Assembly: GCF_003319115.1 (NCBI RefSeq)
Contig: NZ_QOHF01000029.1
Span: 1 to 52,834 of the forward strand
Direction of reading: 5' to 3'
From: Geodermatophilus sp. TF02-6
Lineage (GTDB): Bacteria; Actinomycetota; Actinomycetes; Mycobacteriales; Geodermatophilaceae
DNA: 52,834 bases
The first letter of the stretch is position 1; every line of letters starts with the position of its first letter. The notes under the pieces were generated by a model. It worked only from the letters and a program-made list of their open reading frames with translations. It was not told where the DNA came from and did not search any database. A program made the position numbers and the translations under genes. This document shows positions 35,282 through 43,027 of this stretch, in pieces.

Positions 35282-35716
35282 GTGCGCCGGACGACGCTGG
35301 ACACCGCGGCGCTGGCCCACGACCTGCGGCTGGCCGTCGTGCGGCTCTCCCGGCGGCTGCGCAACCAGCGCGTCGACCAGTCGGTGACGCTGACGCACCT
35401 GGCGGCGCTGTCCACCCTGCAGCGGCACGGGGCGATGAGCCCGGGGGAGCTGGCGGCGCACGAGCGGGTGCAGCCGCCGTCGATGACCCGCGTCGTCGTC
35501 GCGCTGGAGGGCATGGGGCTGGTCACCCGCAACCCGCACCCCACCGACGGGCGTCAGGTGGTCATCGACCTGACGCCGGCGGCCGCGGAGCTGCTGACCG
35601 CCGAGGCGCGGGCCCGCGAGGCCTGGCTGGCCGGGCGGCTGCAGGACCTCACCCCCGAGGAGCGCGCCGTGCTGCGCGAGGCGGCGACGATCATGGGCGG
35701 GCTGGCGAGTGGGTGA
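35282..35716 (+). CDS. MarR-family transcriptional regulator
   Basis: A 144-residue winged-helix regulator. The helix-turn-helix is THLAALSTLQRHGAMSPGELAAHERVQPPSMTRVVVALEGMG, followed by the wing VTRNPHPTDGRQVVIDLT. MarR proteins often repress a linked efflux pump, and the next gene, overlapping by 4 bp (35713-35716), is an MFS exporter. The order matches Rv0880 and neighbours from memory. It is probably controlled by its own product; no palindromic site was identified in the short upstream stretch. Confidence 0.95.
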   Translation: MRRTTLDTAALAHDLRLAVVRLSRRLRNQRVDQSVTLTHLAALSTLQRHGAMSPGELAAHERVQPPSMTRVVVALEGMGLVTRNPHPTDGRQVVIDLTPAAAELLTAEARAREAWLAGRLQDLTPEERAVLREAATIMGGLASG

Positions 35717-37062
35717 CGGGCACGGCTGACGACGCCGGCGTGTTCCGCTCGCTGCGCGTCCGCAACTACCGGATCTACGCCTCGGCCAACCTGGTCAGCC
35801 TCACCGGCACCTGGATGCAGCGCATCGGCCAGGACTGGCTGGTGCTGCAGCTGTCGCACGACAGCGGCGTCGCCCTCGGCCTGATCACCGCGCTGCAGTT
35901 CGGCCCCAGCCTGCTGCTGAGCATGTACGGCGGGGTGCTGGCCGACCGCTACGACAAGCGCCGGATGCTGGTGGCCACGCAGACGCTCACCGGGCTGGCC
36001 GCGCTGGTGCTGGGCCTGCTCGTCGCCGTCGACGTCGTCGCGCTGTGGCACGTGTTCGTCCTCGCCGGTGCGACCGGGGCGGTCGCCGCGATCGACGCGC
36101 CGGTGCGGCAGGCGTTCGTCTCCGAGATGGTCGGCCCGGAGCTGCTGCCCAACGCGGTCGGCCTCAACTCCACGATCTTCAACGGCGCCCGGCTGGTGGG
36201 CCCGTCGATCGCCGGTCTGGTGATCGGCGCCGCCTCCGGGGACACCGCGCCGGCGTTCCTCGTCAACGCGGCGAGCTTCGCCTGCACCATCGCCGCGCTG
36301 CTCGCCATGCGGCCCGGGGAGCTGCACCCCAGCCCGCCGGTCGCCCGGGCGAAGGGGCAGCTGCGGGAGGGCCTGCGCTACACCTGGGCGCACCCGGACC
36401 TGGTGCTGGCCATGAGCCTGGCCCTCGTGCTGGGCACCTTCGCGTTCAACTACCAGGTGACCATCGCGCTGATGGCCCGCCAGGTCTTCGACCTCGGTGC
36501 CGAGGCCTTCGGGCTGCTCTCGACCTGCTTCGCGGTCGGGTCGCTGTCGGGGGCCCTGCTGTCGACCCGGCGCGCCACCCGGCCGCGGCAGCGCTTCCTC
36601 GTGGGCTCGGCCGTCGTCTTCGGGGTGCTCACCATCACCTGCGGGCTGGTGCCCGGCTACTGGGCGTTCGCCGCACTGCTCGTGCCCACCGGCGCGGCGG
36701 GCCTGGTGTTCAGCGTCGCCAACAACAGCTTCGTGCAGCTGGGCGTCGACCCGCAGGTGCGCGGGCGGGTCATGGCGCTGTACTTCACCTGCTTCATGGG
36801 TGGGACGCCGCTGGGCGCGCCGCTGATCGGCTGGGTCGGCGAGACCCTCGGCGCCCCGTGGGGTCTCATCCTGGGCGGAGCGGTCGCGGTCGCGGCCGGC
36901 GTGGTCGCCGCCACGGTGCTGGCCCGGGGCCGGCGGGTGCGGCTGGAGGCCTCCGTGGCCCCGCTCCGGCTGCAGCTGCACGTGGACCCGCCGGCGGGCG
37001 TGCGAGCCGCCGCGGAGGCCGCGGCCGGGCCGGCGCCGGGCCGGCCGGCCGCGGGCGGGTGA
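35713..37062 (+). CDS. MFS exporter (MFS_3, EntS-like), MarR-linked
   Basis: A 449-residue transporter with about twelve helices. FRSLRVRNYRIYASANLVSLTGTWMQRIGQDWLVLQLS is the characteristic N-terminus, followed by YGGVLADRYDKRRML (motif A) and DAPVRQAFVSEMVGPELLPNAVGLNS, typical of the EntS/drug-exporter group. It begins inside the MarR stop, so it is co-translated with its likely repressor. A disordered Ala/Pro-rich tail ends the protein. Substrate unknown. Confidence 0.92.
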   Translation: MTGTADDAGVFRSLRVRNYRIYASANLVSLTGTWMQRIGQDWLVLQLSHDSGVALGLITALQFGPSLLLSMYGGVLADRYDKRRMLVATQTLTGLAALVLGLLVAVDVVALWHVFVLAGATGAVAAIDAPVRQAFVSEMVGPELLPNAVGLNSTIFNGARLVGPSIAGLVIGAASGDTAPAFLVNAASFACTIAALLAMRPGELHPSPPVARAKGQLREGLRYTWAHPDLVLAMSLALVLGTFAFNYQVTIALMARQVFDLGAEAFGLLSTCFAVGSLSGALLSTRRATRPRQRFLVGSAVVFGVLTITCGLVPGYWAFAALLVPTGAAGLVFSVANNSFVQLGVDPQVRGRVMALYFTCFMGGTPLGAPLIGWVGETLGAPWGLILGGAVAVAAGVVAATVLARGRRVRLEASVAPLRLQLHVDPPAGVRAAAEAAAGPAPGRPAAGG

Positions 37063-37136
37063 GCGTACCGGTGCCGGACGCCGGCTCGCGGACGTACCGT
37101 GACCGCCACCACAGTCGAGTCGTCCGTGGAGGCGAC

Positions 37137-37562
37137 ATGCGAGACGTCCGGGGAGGCGGCATGGCCCCTGCGCTGGTGACCCTCGGGGCGATCGTCGCCG
37201 GTGTGGTCGGGTCGGTCGGCGCCCTCGGCTGGCTGGCCCGCCTCGTCTTCGGGTCGGCGCGGCTGCCGGCCCCCGTGCGCCGCCGCGCGGCCCAGCCGGC
37301 GCAGCCGTCCCGCCGTCCGCTGGAGGTCGTCGCCGCCGACCTGCGCCGGCTGACCCGGCAGCTCGCCCGGGTGCCCGCCGGCGTGCCGATGGCCCGACGT
37401 CGGGGGCTGCAGGCGGCCTACGACGACGTGCTCGTCGAGGCGGCGGAGCTGCTGGAGGTGCCGCACACGCTCACCGGCACGCCGCCCGGGACGGCCCGCG
37501 AGGTGGAGCGGTTGCGGCTGCAGGCCGCGCTGGCCGACGCCGGGCTGGTGGTGCACGACTGA
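37137..37562 (+). CDS. Single-helix membrane protein, unknown function
   Basis: About 141 residues, with a hydrophobic helix (LVTLGAIVAGVVGSVGALGWLARLVF) and a basic/helical C-terminal part with DLRRLTRQLARVPAGVPMARRRGLQAAYDDVLVEAAELLEVPHTL, seen in actinobacterial hypothetical proteins. Two starts are equally good: ATG 37137 and ATG 37161, each preceded by GGAGGCG. Its stop overlaps the next gene. Confidence 0.75.
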   Translation: MRDVRGGGMAPALVTLGAIVAGVVGSVGALGWLARLVFGSARLPAPVRRRAAQPAQPSRRPLEVVAADLRRLTRQLARVPAGVPMARRRGLQAAYDDVLVEAAELLEVPHTLTGTPPGTAREVERLRLQAALADAGLVVHD

Positions 37563-38173
37563 GCGAGCCGACGCCGCGCCGGCTGTTCTTCGCGGTGACC
37601 CCGCCGCCGGAGGCGCTGGCCGACCTCGACCGCGCGCTGGCGCCGCTGCGGAACGCGCCCGGCGCACCCCGGTGGACCGCCTCCGGCCGCTGGCACCTCA
37701 CCCTGCTCTTCCTCGGGGACGTGCCCGCGGCGCAGGTCGCGCCGCTCGTGGCGGCGGCCGGGCCGGCCGTGGCGGCCACCCCGCCGCTGCAGCTGCGCCT
37801 GGCCGGCGGTGGGCGGTTCGGCTCCCGCCGCCGTCCGCAGGTGTTCTGGGCCGGCGTTACGGGGGACGGCGACGGTCTCGGCGCGCTCGCCGGTCGGCTG
37901 GCCCGCGCCGCCCGCCGGCGGGGCCTGCCGGTGGAGGACCGGCCGTTCCGCGCGCACCTCACCCTCGGCCGCTGGCGGCCCGGGCGCCCCGGTGACGGCG
38001 ACCTGCCCGACCGGCTGGCCGGCTACTGCGGCCCGAGCTGGCCGGTGACCGAGGTGGAGCTGCTGGAGAGCCACCTCGGCCCCACGCCCCGCTACGACCG
38101 CGTCGCCGCCTGGCCCCTCGGGACGTCCGCCCCGGCCCCGTCCCGAGGCTCGCCCCGAGCCTGCGAGGGGTGA
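37559..38173 (+). CDS. thpR: RNA 2',3'-cyclic phosphodiesterase (ThpR/LigT, 2H family)
   Basis: A 204-residue 2H phosphoesterase that opens cyclic phosphates or RNA 2'-5' linkages. The two catalytic HxT motifs are WHLTLLFLG (H46) and AHLTLGR (H133). The family N-terminal strand RLFFAV lies upstream of the first in-frame GTG at 37595, and there is no ATG or GTG further up. The start is therefore taken as CTG 37559, overlapping the upstream TGA (CTGA), a rare initiator. The last residues (APSRGSPRACEG) are encoded by a stop-anchored repeat copy and look like an extension. Confidence 0.85.
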   Translation: MSEPTPRRLFFAVTPPPEALADLDRALAPLRNAPGAPRWTASGRWHLTLLFLGDVPAAQVAPLVAAAGPAVAATPPLQLRLAGGGRFGSRRRPQVFWAGVTGDGDGLGALAGRLARAARRRGLPVEDRPFRAHLTLGRWRPGRPGDGDLPDRLAGYCGPSWPVTEVELLESHLGPTPRYDRVAAWPLGTSAPAPSRGSPRACEG

Positions 38174-38191
38174 GGAGGACGGGGTCCTTCA
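38132..38191 (-). terminator. Stop-anchored palindromic repeat at the aldo/keto reductase end (R5)
   Basis: Read on the minus strand it begins with the reductase TGA followed by AGGACCCCG. It runs through a GAGGGGTGAG/CTCGCAGGCTC hairpin into GGACGGGGCCGG. The left part of the same DNA encodes the last residues of the plus-strand thpR gene, so the copy overlaps two gene ends. Confidence 0.65.
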
Positions 38192-39151
38192 CCAGGCGTA
38201 CTCCACCGGCGCCGGCTCGTAGCCGGGGAAGATCTCGTCGAGCCGGGCCAGCTGGGCCTCGTCGAGCCGGACGTCGAGGGCCCGAAGCGACCCCTCCAAC
38301 TGCGCCGTGGTGCGCGGGCCGACGATGGGCGCGGTCACCGCCGGCTGGTGCAGCAGCCAGGCCAGGCCGACGTCCGCCGGCGCCAGCCCCCACTCCCGGC
38401 AGGCGTCCTCGTAGGCCTGCAGCGCGGGCCGGTGCTGCTCGATCCGCTCCTCGTAGGCGTGGCGCCGACTGCCCTCCTGTCCCGCCAGGACGCCGGCCAG
38501 CAGCCCCTGCGCCAGCGGGCTCCACGGGATGACGCCGACCCCGTAGTGCGCCGCCGCGGGCAGCACCTCCAGCTCCACGTGCCGGGTGAGCAGGTTGTAG
38601 TGCGACTGCTCGCTGACCAGGCCCAGGAAGTGCCGGCGGGCGGCGGCCTCGTTGGCGGCGGCGATCTGCCAGGCGGCGTGGTTGGAGGAGCCGACGTAGA
38701 GGACCTTGCCCTGGGCGACCAGCGTCTCGCAGGCCTGCCAGATCTCGTCCCACGGCGTGGACGGGTCGACGTGGTGGAACTGGTAGAGGTCGACCCAATC
38801 GGTGCGCATCCGGCGCAGCGAGGCCTCGCAGGAGCGCACCAGGTTCCGCGCGGACAGGAAGGTGTCGTTCGGCCAGTCGGACATCGAGCCGTACACCTTG
38901 GTGGCCAGCACGGTCTTCTCCCGGCGCTCGCCACCCCGGGCGAACCAGGAGCCGAGGACCTCCTCGGTGCGGCCCTTGCCGGCGTCGAAGCCGTAGACGT
39001 TGGCGGTGTCGAACAAGTTCACGCCCTCGGCCAGGGCGCGGTCCATGATCTCGTGGGCGTCGGCCTCCTCGGTCTTCCAGCCGAAGTTCATCGTGCCCAG
39101 GCACAGGCGGGAGACCGACAGGCCGCTGCGCCCCAGGTGCGTGTACTCCAC
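38189..39151 (-). CDS. Aldo/keto reductase
   Basis: A 320-residue NADPH-dependent oxidoreductase of the AKR family. The barrel catalytic residues can be seen: D in FDTANVYG, the tetrad Tyr (VYG), Lys in LATKVYG and His in YQFHHVDPSTPWDE. The cofactor region ends in GPRTTAQLEGSLRALDVRLD. It resembles YajO/GSP69-like general AKRs; substrate unknown. GTG 39151 lies only 28 bp from the divergent thioesterase start, so both share one small promoter. Confidence 0.93.
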   Translation of the reverse strand: MEYTHLGRSGLSVSRLCLGTMNFGWKTEEADAHEIMDRALAEGVNLFDTANVYGFDAGKGRTEEVLGSWFARGGERREKTVLATKVYGSMSDWPNDTFLSARNLVRSCEASLRRMRTDWVDLYQFHHVDPSTPWDEIWQACETLVAQGKVLYVGSSNHAAWQIAAANEAAARRHFLGLVSEQSHYNLLTRHVELEVLPAAAHYGVGVIPWSPLAQGLLAGVLAGQEGSRRHAYEERIEQHRPALQAYEDACREWGLAPADVGLAWLLHQPAVTAPIVGPRTTAQLEGSLRALDVRLDEAQLARLDEIFPGYEPAPVEYAW

Positions 39152-39179
39152 GGGTCCCCACCCTGGCAGGCTCGGGGCC

Positions 39180-39998
39180 GTGCCGCAGACCGACGCCTCC
39201 CTCTTCGACGCCGCCACCGCCGTGACCCGCACCGAGGGCGGCGGCCTGGTCGCCGACCTCGACCCCGGCTGGGACGTCGGCCCGGGGGTGCTCAACGGCG
39301 GCTACCTGCTCGCGGTGGTCGCCCGGGCGGCCCTGGCGGAGAGCCGGCACCCGCACCCGGTGGCGCTGTCGGCGAGCTTCCTGCGGGCCACCGGACCCGG
39401 GCCGGTCACGCTCGCGGTCACCCCCGGCCCGGCCGGGCGCACGCTGGCGCACAGCTCCGTCGTCCTCACCGGCGCCGGCGGACCGTCCCTGGCGGTCCAG
39501 GTGACGACGGCGACGCTGACCGACGAGCCGCCCGCGTACTCCGCGGCCCCGCCGCCGGAGGTCACCCCCGTGGAGCGCTGCCTGCCCGCGGTGGACGACG
39601 GCACGCTGCCGCACCCGCTACCGGAGGTGGGGCTGCGCACGCGGGTGCACACCCGGCTGGACCCGGCGACCGCGGGCTGGGCGCTGGGCCGACCCGGGGA
39701 GGAGCCGGTGGTGCGCGGGTGGGTGCGGCTGGCCGACGGCCGCGAGCCCGACCCGCTGGCGCTGCTGCTGTTCGCCGACGTCCTCCCGCCGACCAGCTGG
39801 GCGATCGGCCGGTTCGGCTGGGCGCCGACGGTGCAGCTGCAGGTGCTGGTCCGGGCCCTGCCGGCGCCGGGCTGGTGCCTGGTGGAGGCCCGGGCGAACG
39901 AGCTCGCCGGCGGCTGGCTGGACGAGGACTACCGGATCTGGGACGCCACCGGCCGGCTGGTCGCGCAGAGCCGCCAGCTGGCCCGCCTGCCCCGCTGA
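39180..39998 (+). CDS. Acyl-CoA thioesterase-like double hot-dog protein
   Basis: A 272-residue TesB-like thioesterase-superfamily protein. The first hot-dog domain has WDVGPGVLNGGYLLAVVARAA (helix with NGG) and ALSASFLRATGPGPV; the second has PTSWAIGRFGWAPTVQLQVLVRALPAPGWCLVEARANELAGGWLDED. It likely cleaves acyl-CoA; the chain length is unknown. GTG 39180 is tightly divergent from the aldo/keto reductase. Confidence 0.85.
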   Translation: MPQTDASLFDAATAVTRTEGGGLVADLDPGWDVGPGVLNGGYLLAVVARAALAESRHPHPVALSASFLRATGPGPVTLAVTPGPAGRTLAHSSVVLTGAGGPSLAVQVTTATLTDEPPAYSAAPPPEVTPVERCLPAVDDGTLPHPLPEVGLRTRVHTRLDPATAGWALGRPGEEPVVRGWVRLADGREPDPLALLLFADVLPPTSWAIGRFGWAPTVQLQVLVRALPAPGWCLVEARANELAGGWLDEDYRIWDATGRLVAQSRQLARLPR

Positions 39999-40034
39999 CC
40001 TCTCCGGTGGGAGGGGACTCTCGGTACCCGATGA

Positions 40035-40074
40035 GTTGCCCCCGGGGGTCAACGGCCGCCGTCCTCGCGACGGC
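40035..40074. terminator. Two small hairpins between thioesterase and MHS transporter
   Basis: GTTG and CAAC around a CCCC/GGGG stem (40035-40053, one mismatch) and GCCGTC/GACGGC (40058-40063 and 40069-40074) follow the thioesterase stop and precede the convergent transporter stop (40090). They are plausible shared terminators. Confidence 0.5.
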
Positions 40075-40089
40075 CGGGAACGGCTCCGG

Positions 40090-41487
40090 TCAGTGGCCGG
40101 GCTGCAGGTCGGTCGTGCGGATCCCGGTCGTCGAGTCCGTCCCCGTGCTGCCGCGAAGGCCACCTCTGCGGCTCTCACCCCTGGGACGGGTCTCGCGCAG
40201 GGCCAGCGCCGCAGCGAACGTGATCGCGCCCATGAGGACGAGGTAGGCCGCCACCGACATGGAGGTGCCCGTCGCGGCCAGCAGCGCGGTCATGATGAAC
40301 GGGGTGCCTCCGCTGACCAGGATGGCGGCCAGCTGGTAGGCCATCGAGGCGCCCGAGTAGCGGATCCGCGGCTCGAACAGCTCGGCCAGGTAGGCCGCCA
40401 GGGGGCCGTAGGTGAGCGAGGACCCGATCAGTCCCACGGTGAGGGCGACGAAGATCAGCGCCAGCGACGCGGTGTCGATGAGCAAGAAGAACGGGAAGGC
40501 CCACAGCGTGATGATCGCCGCGCCCACCAGGATCGGTGGCCGGCGGCCGATCCGGTCCGACACCGACCCGCTGAAGTAGATGATGAAGATGGAGATGAAG
40601 GAGGTGATGAGCGTGACGCTGAGCAGGGCGTCGCGGTCGATGCCGAGCTCCTGGGTGGCGTAGTTGAGCACTCCGGCGATGCTGATGTAGAAGATCGCGT
40701 TGGTGCCGAAGAGCAGGCCCGCGCCGAGCAGGACCGGCCGGCGGTGCCTGCGCAGGACCTCCGTGAGCGGGGCCTGCGCCACCTGGGCCTCGGGATTGTG
40801 CGCATGGCGTTCCTGCAGCTGCCGGAAGACGGGCGTGTCCTCGACGCGCAGCTGGATGAACAGCACGACGGGCAGCAGTACGGCGCTGCACAGGAACGGG
40901 ATGCGCCAGCCCCAGGAGACGAAGGCGTCGGGGCTCACGAGGGCACTCACCAGCAGGAAGACGACGTTGCCCAGGATGACGCCGATGGGCACGCCCATCT
41001 GCCCGAAGGTGCCCGCGCGCCCCTGGTGGTCGCGCCCGGCGTTCTCGGTGAGCAGGAGGATGACCCCGCCCCACTGCCCGCCGACCGCGATGCCCTGCAG
41101 GAAGCGCAGGACGACGAGCGCGACCGGGGCGAGCACGCCGATCGTGCCGGCCGTGGGCAGCAGGCCGATGAGGAAGGTGGCCGACCCCATCAGCACCAGG
41201 CAGGTGACGAGGGCCGGCTTGCGACCGACCCTGTCCCCGAAGTGGCCGAAGATCAGACCGCCGATGGGGCGCGCGATGAAGCCCGCCCAGAAGGTGCTGA
41301 AGGCCAGCAGGGTGCCGATGAGCGGAGAGGCGTTGGGGAAGAACAGGTCCCCGAACACCAGCGCTGCCGCGGTGGCGTAGATGAAGAAGTCGTACCACTC
41401 GATCGAGCTCCCGATCAGCCCGGCGGCCATGAGCCGGCGCAGGGAGCTGCGGTCGAGGGCGGGGGTGTCCTGCGCAGGGGTCGCCAT
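40090..41487 (-). CDS. MHS-family MFS transporter (ShiA/ProP-like)
   Basis: A 465-residue metabolite:H+ symporter. IGSSIEWYDFFIYATAAALVF at the N-terminus, RPIGGLIFGHFGDRVGRKPAL (motif A), and RFLQGIAVGGQWGGVILLLTENA are diagnostic of the MHS family, which imports shikimate, citrate, alpha-ketoglutarate or osmolytes. Twelve helices are expected. ATG 41487 follows AGGAACGG. Its DNA seems a little less GC-extreme than neighbours, so recent gain is possible. The flanking genes give no clue to the substrate. Confidence 0.94.
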   Translation of the reverse strand: MATPAQDTPALDRSSLRRLMAAGLIGSSIEWYDFFIYATAAALVFGDLFFPNASPLIGTLLAFSTFWAGFIARPIGGLIFGHFGDRVGRKPALVTCLVLMGSATFLIGLLPTAGTIGVLAPVALVVLRFLQGIAVGGQWGGVILLLTENAGRDHQGRAGTFGQMGVPIGVILGNVVFLLVSALVSPDAFVSWGWRIPFLCSAVLLPVVLFIQLRVEDTPVFRQLQERHAHNPEAQVAQAPLTEVLRRHRRPVLLGAGLLFGTNAIFYISIAGVLNYATQELGIDRDALLSVTLITSFISIFIIYFSGSVSDRIGRRPPILVGAAIITLWAFPFFLLIDTASLALIFVALTVGLIGSSLTYGPLAAYLAELFEPRIRYSGASMAYQLAAILVSGGTPFIMTALLAATGTSMSVAAYLVLMGAITFAAALALRETRPRGESRRGGLRGSTGTDSTTGIRTTDLQPGH

Positions 41488-41533
41488 CGCCGTTCCTGTC
41501 GTCAGTGTGTCGGGCGGAACTGACCCGGGAACG

Positions 41534-41562
41534 AGGCTATGGGCACACCGCGCCGCGAGCAA
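41534..41562 (-). promoter_or_regulatory. Candidate promoter of the MHS transporter
   Basis: On the minus strand TTGCTC (41557-41562) and TAGCCT (41534-41539) are separated by exactly 17 bp, a plausible -35/-10 pair. The start codon is about 47 bp further. An inverted repeat TTCGG/CCGAA at 41563-41579 abuts the -35 and could bind a regulator. Confidence 0.45.
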
Positions 41563-41619
41563 TTCGGCTCCGTTCCGAACAGAACCGCGACCCCGCGCTC
41601 CGGCCGTCCGGCGGCGGGC

Positions 41620-42441
41620 ATGATCAGCGCCGTGCCGACGGCTCCTGTGCCGATCACCGACCCGGACGACGTGCGGGTGGCCGACTTCCGCGACCTCAAG
41701 GCCGGCGACCGGCGGCCCGGCACCGAGCGGGGGACCGGCCCGGTGATCGTCGAAGGCGTGCCGGCGGTCGAGCGGCTGCTGGTCTCGCCGTACCGGGTGC
41801 GGGCGGTGTTCGGCGTGCCCGGGCGGGTGGCGGCGCTGGACCTGCCCGAGGGGGTGCCGGCCTACGAGGCGGACAAGTGGGTGCTCTCGGAGGTGATCGG
41901 CTTCCGGCTGACCCGCGGCGTGCTCGCCTCCGCCGACCGCCGTCGCCCGGCCGACCTCGACGCGCTGCTGGCCGGCCCGGACCCGGCCGCGCCGCGGCGG
42001 CTGGCGGTGCTCGAGGCGCTCAACGACGCGGAGAACCTGGGGTCGATCACCCGCTCGGCGGTCGCGCTCGGCGTCCACGGGTTGCTGCTGGACCCGCGCT
42101 GCGCCGACCCGCTCTACCGGCGCTCGGTGCGGGTCTCGATGGGGCACGTGCTGGCGTTGCCGTTCGCCGTCCTGCCCGACTGGCCGGCCGGGCTGGCGCG
42201 GCTGCACGACGCCGGCTACCTGACGGTCGCGCTCACCCCGGCCTCCGACGCGGTCGACCTGGTCGAGGTGGACCCGCGCGCCCACCCGCGCACCGCGGTG
42301 CTGCTCGGCGCCGAGGGGCCGGGGCTGACCCCGCAGGCGCAGCGGGCCGCGCGGATCAGGGCGCGCATCCCCATGCGCGCCGGGGTGGACTCATTGGGCG
42401 TCGCCGCGGCCGCCGCGATTGCCTTCGCGACCCTCCGCTGA
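41620..42441 (+). CDS. SpoU/TrmH-family RNA 2'-O-methyltransferase
   Basis: A 273-residue SPOUT RNA methyltransferase. The knotted-fold motifs are LNDAENLGSITRSAVALGVHGLLLDP (motif 1), VRVSMGHVLALPF and LLGAEGPGLTPQAQ (motif 2), ending RIPMRAGVDSLGVAAAAAIAF (motif 3). A short N-terminal substrate-binding domain precedes it. It probably modifies tRNA or rRNA ribose; the target base is not inferable. ATG 41620 is preferred; GTG 41632 and an earlier ATG 41539 are in frame. It is divergent from the MHS gene and convergent with the stress protein. Confidence 0.92.
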   Translation: MISAVPTAPVPITDPDDVRVADFRDLKAGDRRPGTERGTGPVIVEGVPAVERLLVSPYRVRAVFGVPGRVAALDLPEGVPAYEADKWVLSEVIGFRLTRGVLASADRRRPADLDALLAGPDPAAPRRLAVLEALNDAENLGSITRSAVALGVHGLLLDPRCADPLYRRSVRVSMGHVLALPFAVLPDWPAGLARLHDAGYLTVALTPASDAVDLVEVDPRAHPRTAVLLGAEGPGLTPQAQRAARIRARIPMRAGVDSLGVAAAAAIAFATLR

Positions 42442-42442
42442 T

Positions 42443-42500
42443 GCGGCCCCTGCAGGGCCCCGCCGCGAGCCTGCGAGTGGTGGGGGGCAGGGGGTCCTTA
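42443..42500 (-). terminator. Stop-anchored palindromic repeat at the stress-protein end (R6)
   Basis: On the minus strand it starts with the TAA stop followed by GGACCCCCTGCCCCCC and closes with GGGGCCCTGCAGGGGCC. It matches the groEL and zwf copies closely, including ACTCGCAGGCTCGCGG in the loop. It separates it from the convergent methyltransferase. Confidence 0.75.
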
Positions 42501-42971
42501 CCCGCGGAGGGAGAAGCGGGCCAGCAGGGCCCGGGCGTCCTCGGCGCGGGCCGGGTTGCACATGACGTCGTAGCGGGCGGCGACGATCGCGCTGGCGCTG
42601 GTGAAGTCCCGCCGTCCCCGGGTGGCGGCGTAGCCGATCGCGGCGAAGAGCGCACCGAACGCCAGACCGATGAGCAGGCCGGTCAGGATCGAGCCGAACC
42701 AGGCGGTGCCGCTGACGGCGAAGATGCCGAGCAGCAGGCCGACGAACAGTCCCCACCAGGCCCCGCCGGCCGCACCGGCGGCCAGCACCCGGCCCCAGGT
42801 GAGCCGACCGGTGACCCGTTCGACTTGCCTGAGGTCCGACCCGATGATCGTCACGTTCTCGACCGGGAACTTCTCGTCCGAGAGGTAGTCGACGGCGGCC
42901 TGGGCCTGCTCGTAGCTGTCGTAGGAACCGACCTGCACGCCGCCGAGGGGCATGGACACCGAGGCTGACAT
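42498..42971 (-). CDS. General stress protein 17M-like membrane protein
   Basis: A 157-residue protein. The N-terminal VQVGSYDSYEQAQAAVDYLSDEKFPVENVTIIGSDLRQVERVTGRLTWGR is the YflT/general-stress-17M domain, followed by two hydrophobic Gly-rich segments (GAAGGAWWGLFVGLLLGIFAV and GLLIGLAFGALFAAIGYAA). Such proteins are stress-induced, of unknown mechanism. ATG 42971. The next gene on the same strand is sepH, about 56 bp away upstream of it. Confidence 0.88.
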   Translation of the reverse strand: MSASVSMPLGGVQVGSYDSYEQAQAAVDYLSDEKFPVENVTIIGSDLRQVERVTGRLTWGRVLAAGAAGGAWWGLFVGLLLGIFAVSGTAWFGSILTGLLIGLAFGALFAAIGYAATRGRRDFTSASAIVAARYDVMCNPARAEDARALLARFSLRG

Positions 42972-43027
42972 GAGTCGGTCCTACCCCCGCACGGACACCG
43001 GACACCTCCGGGCGGCCCCACCGTGGG

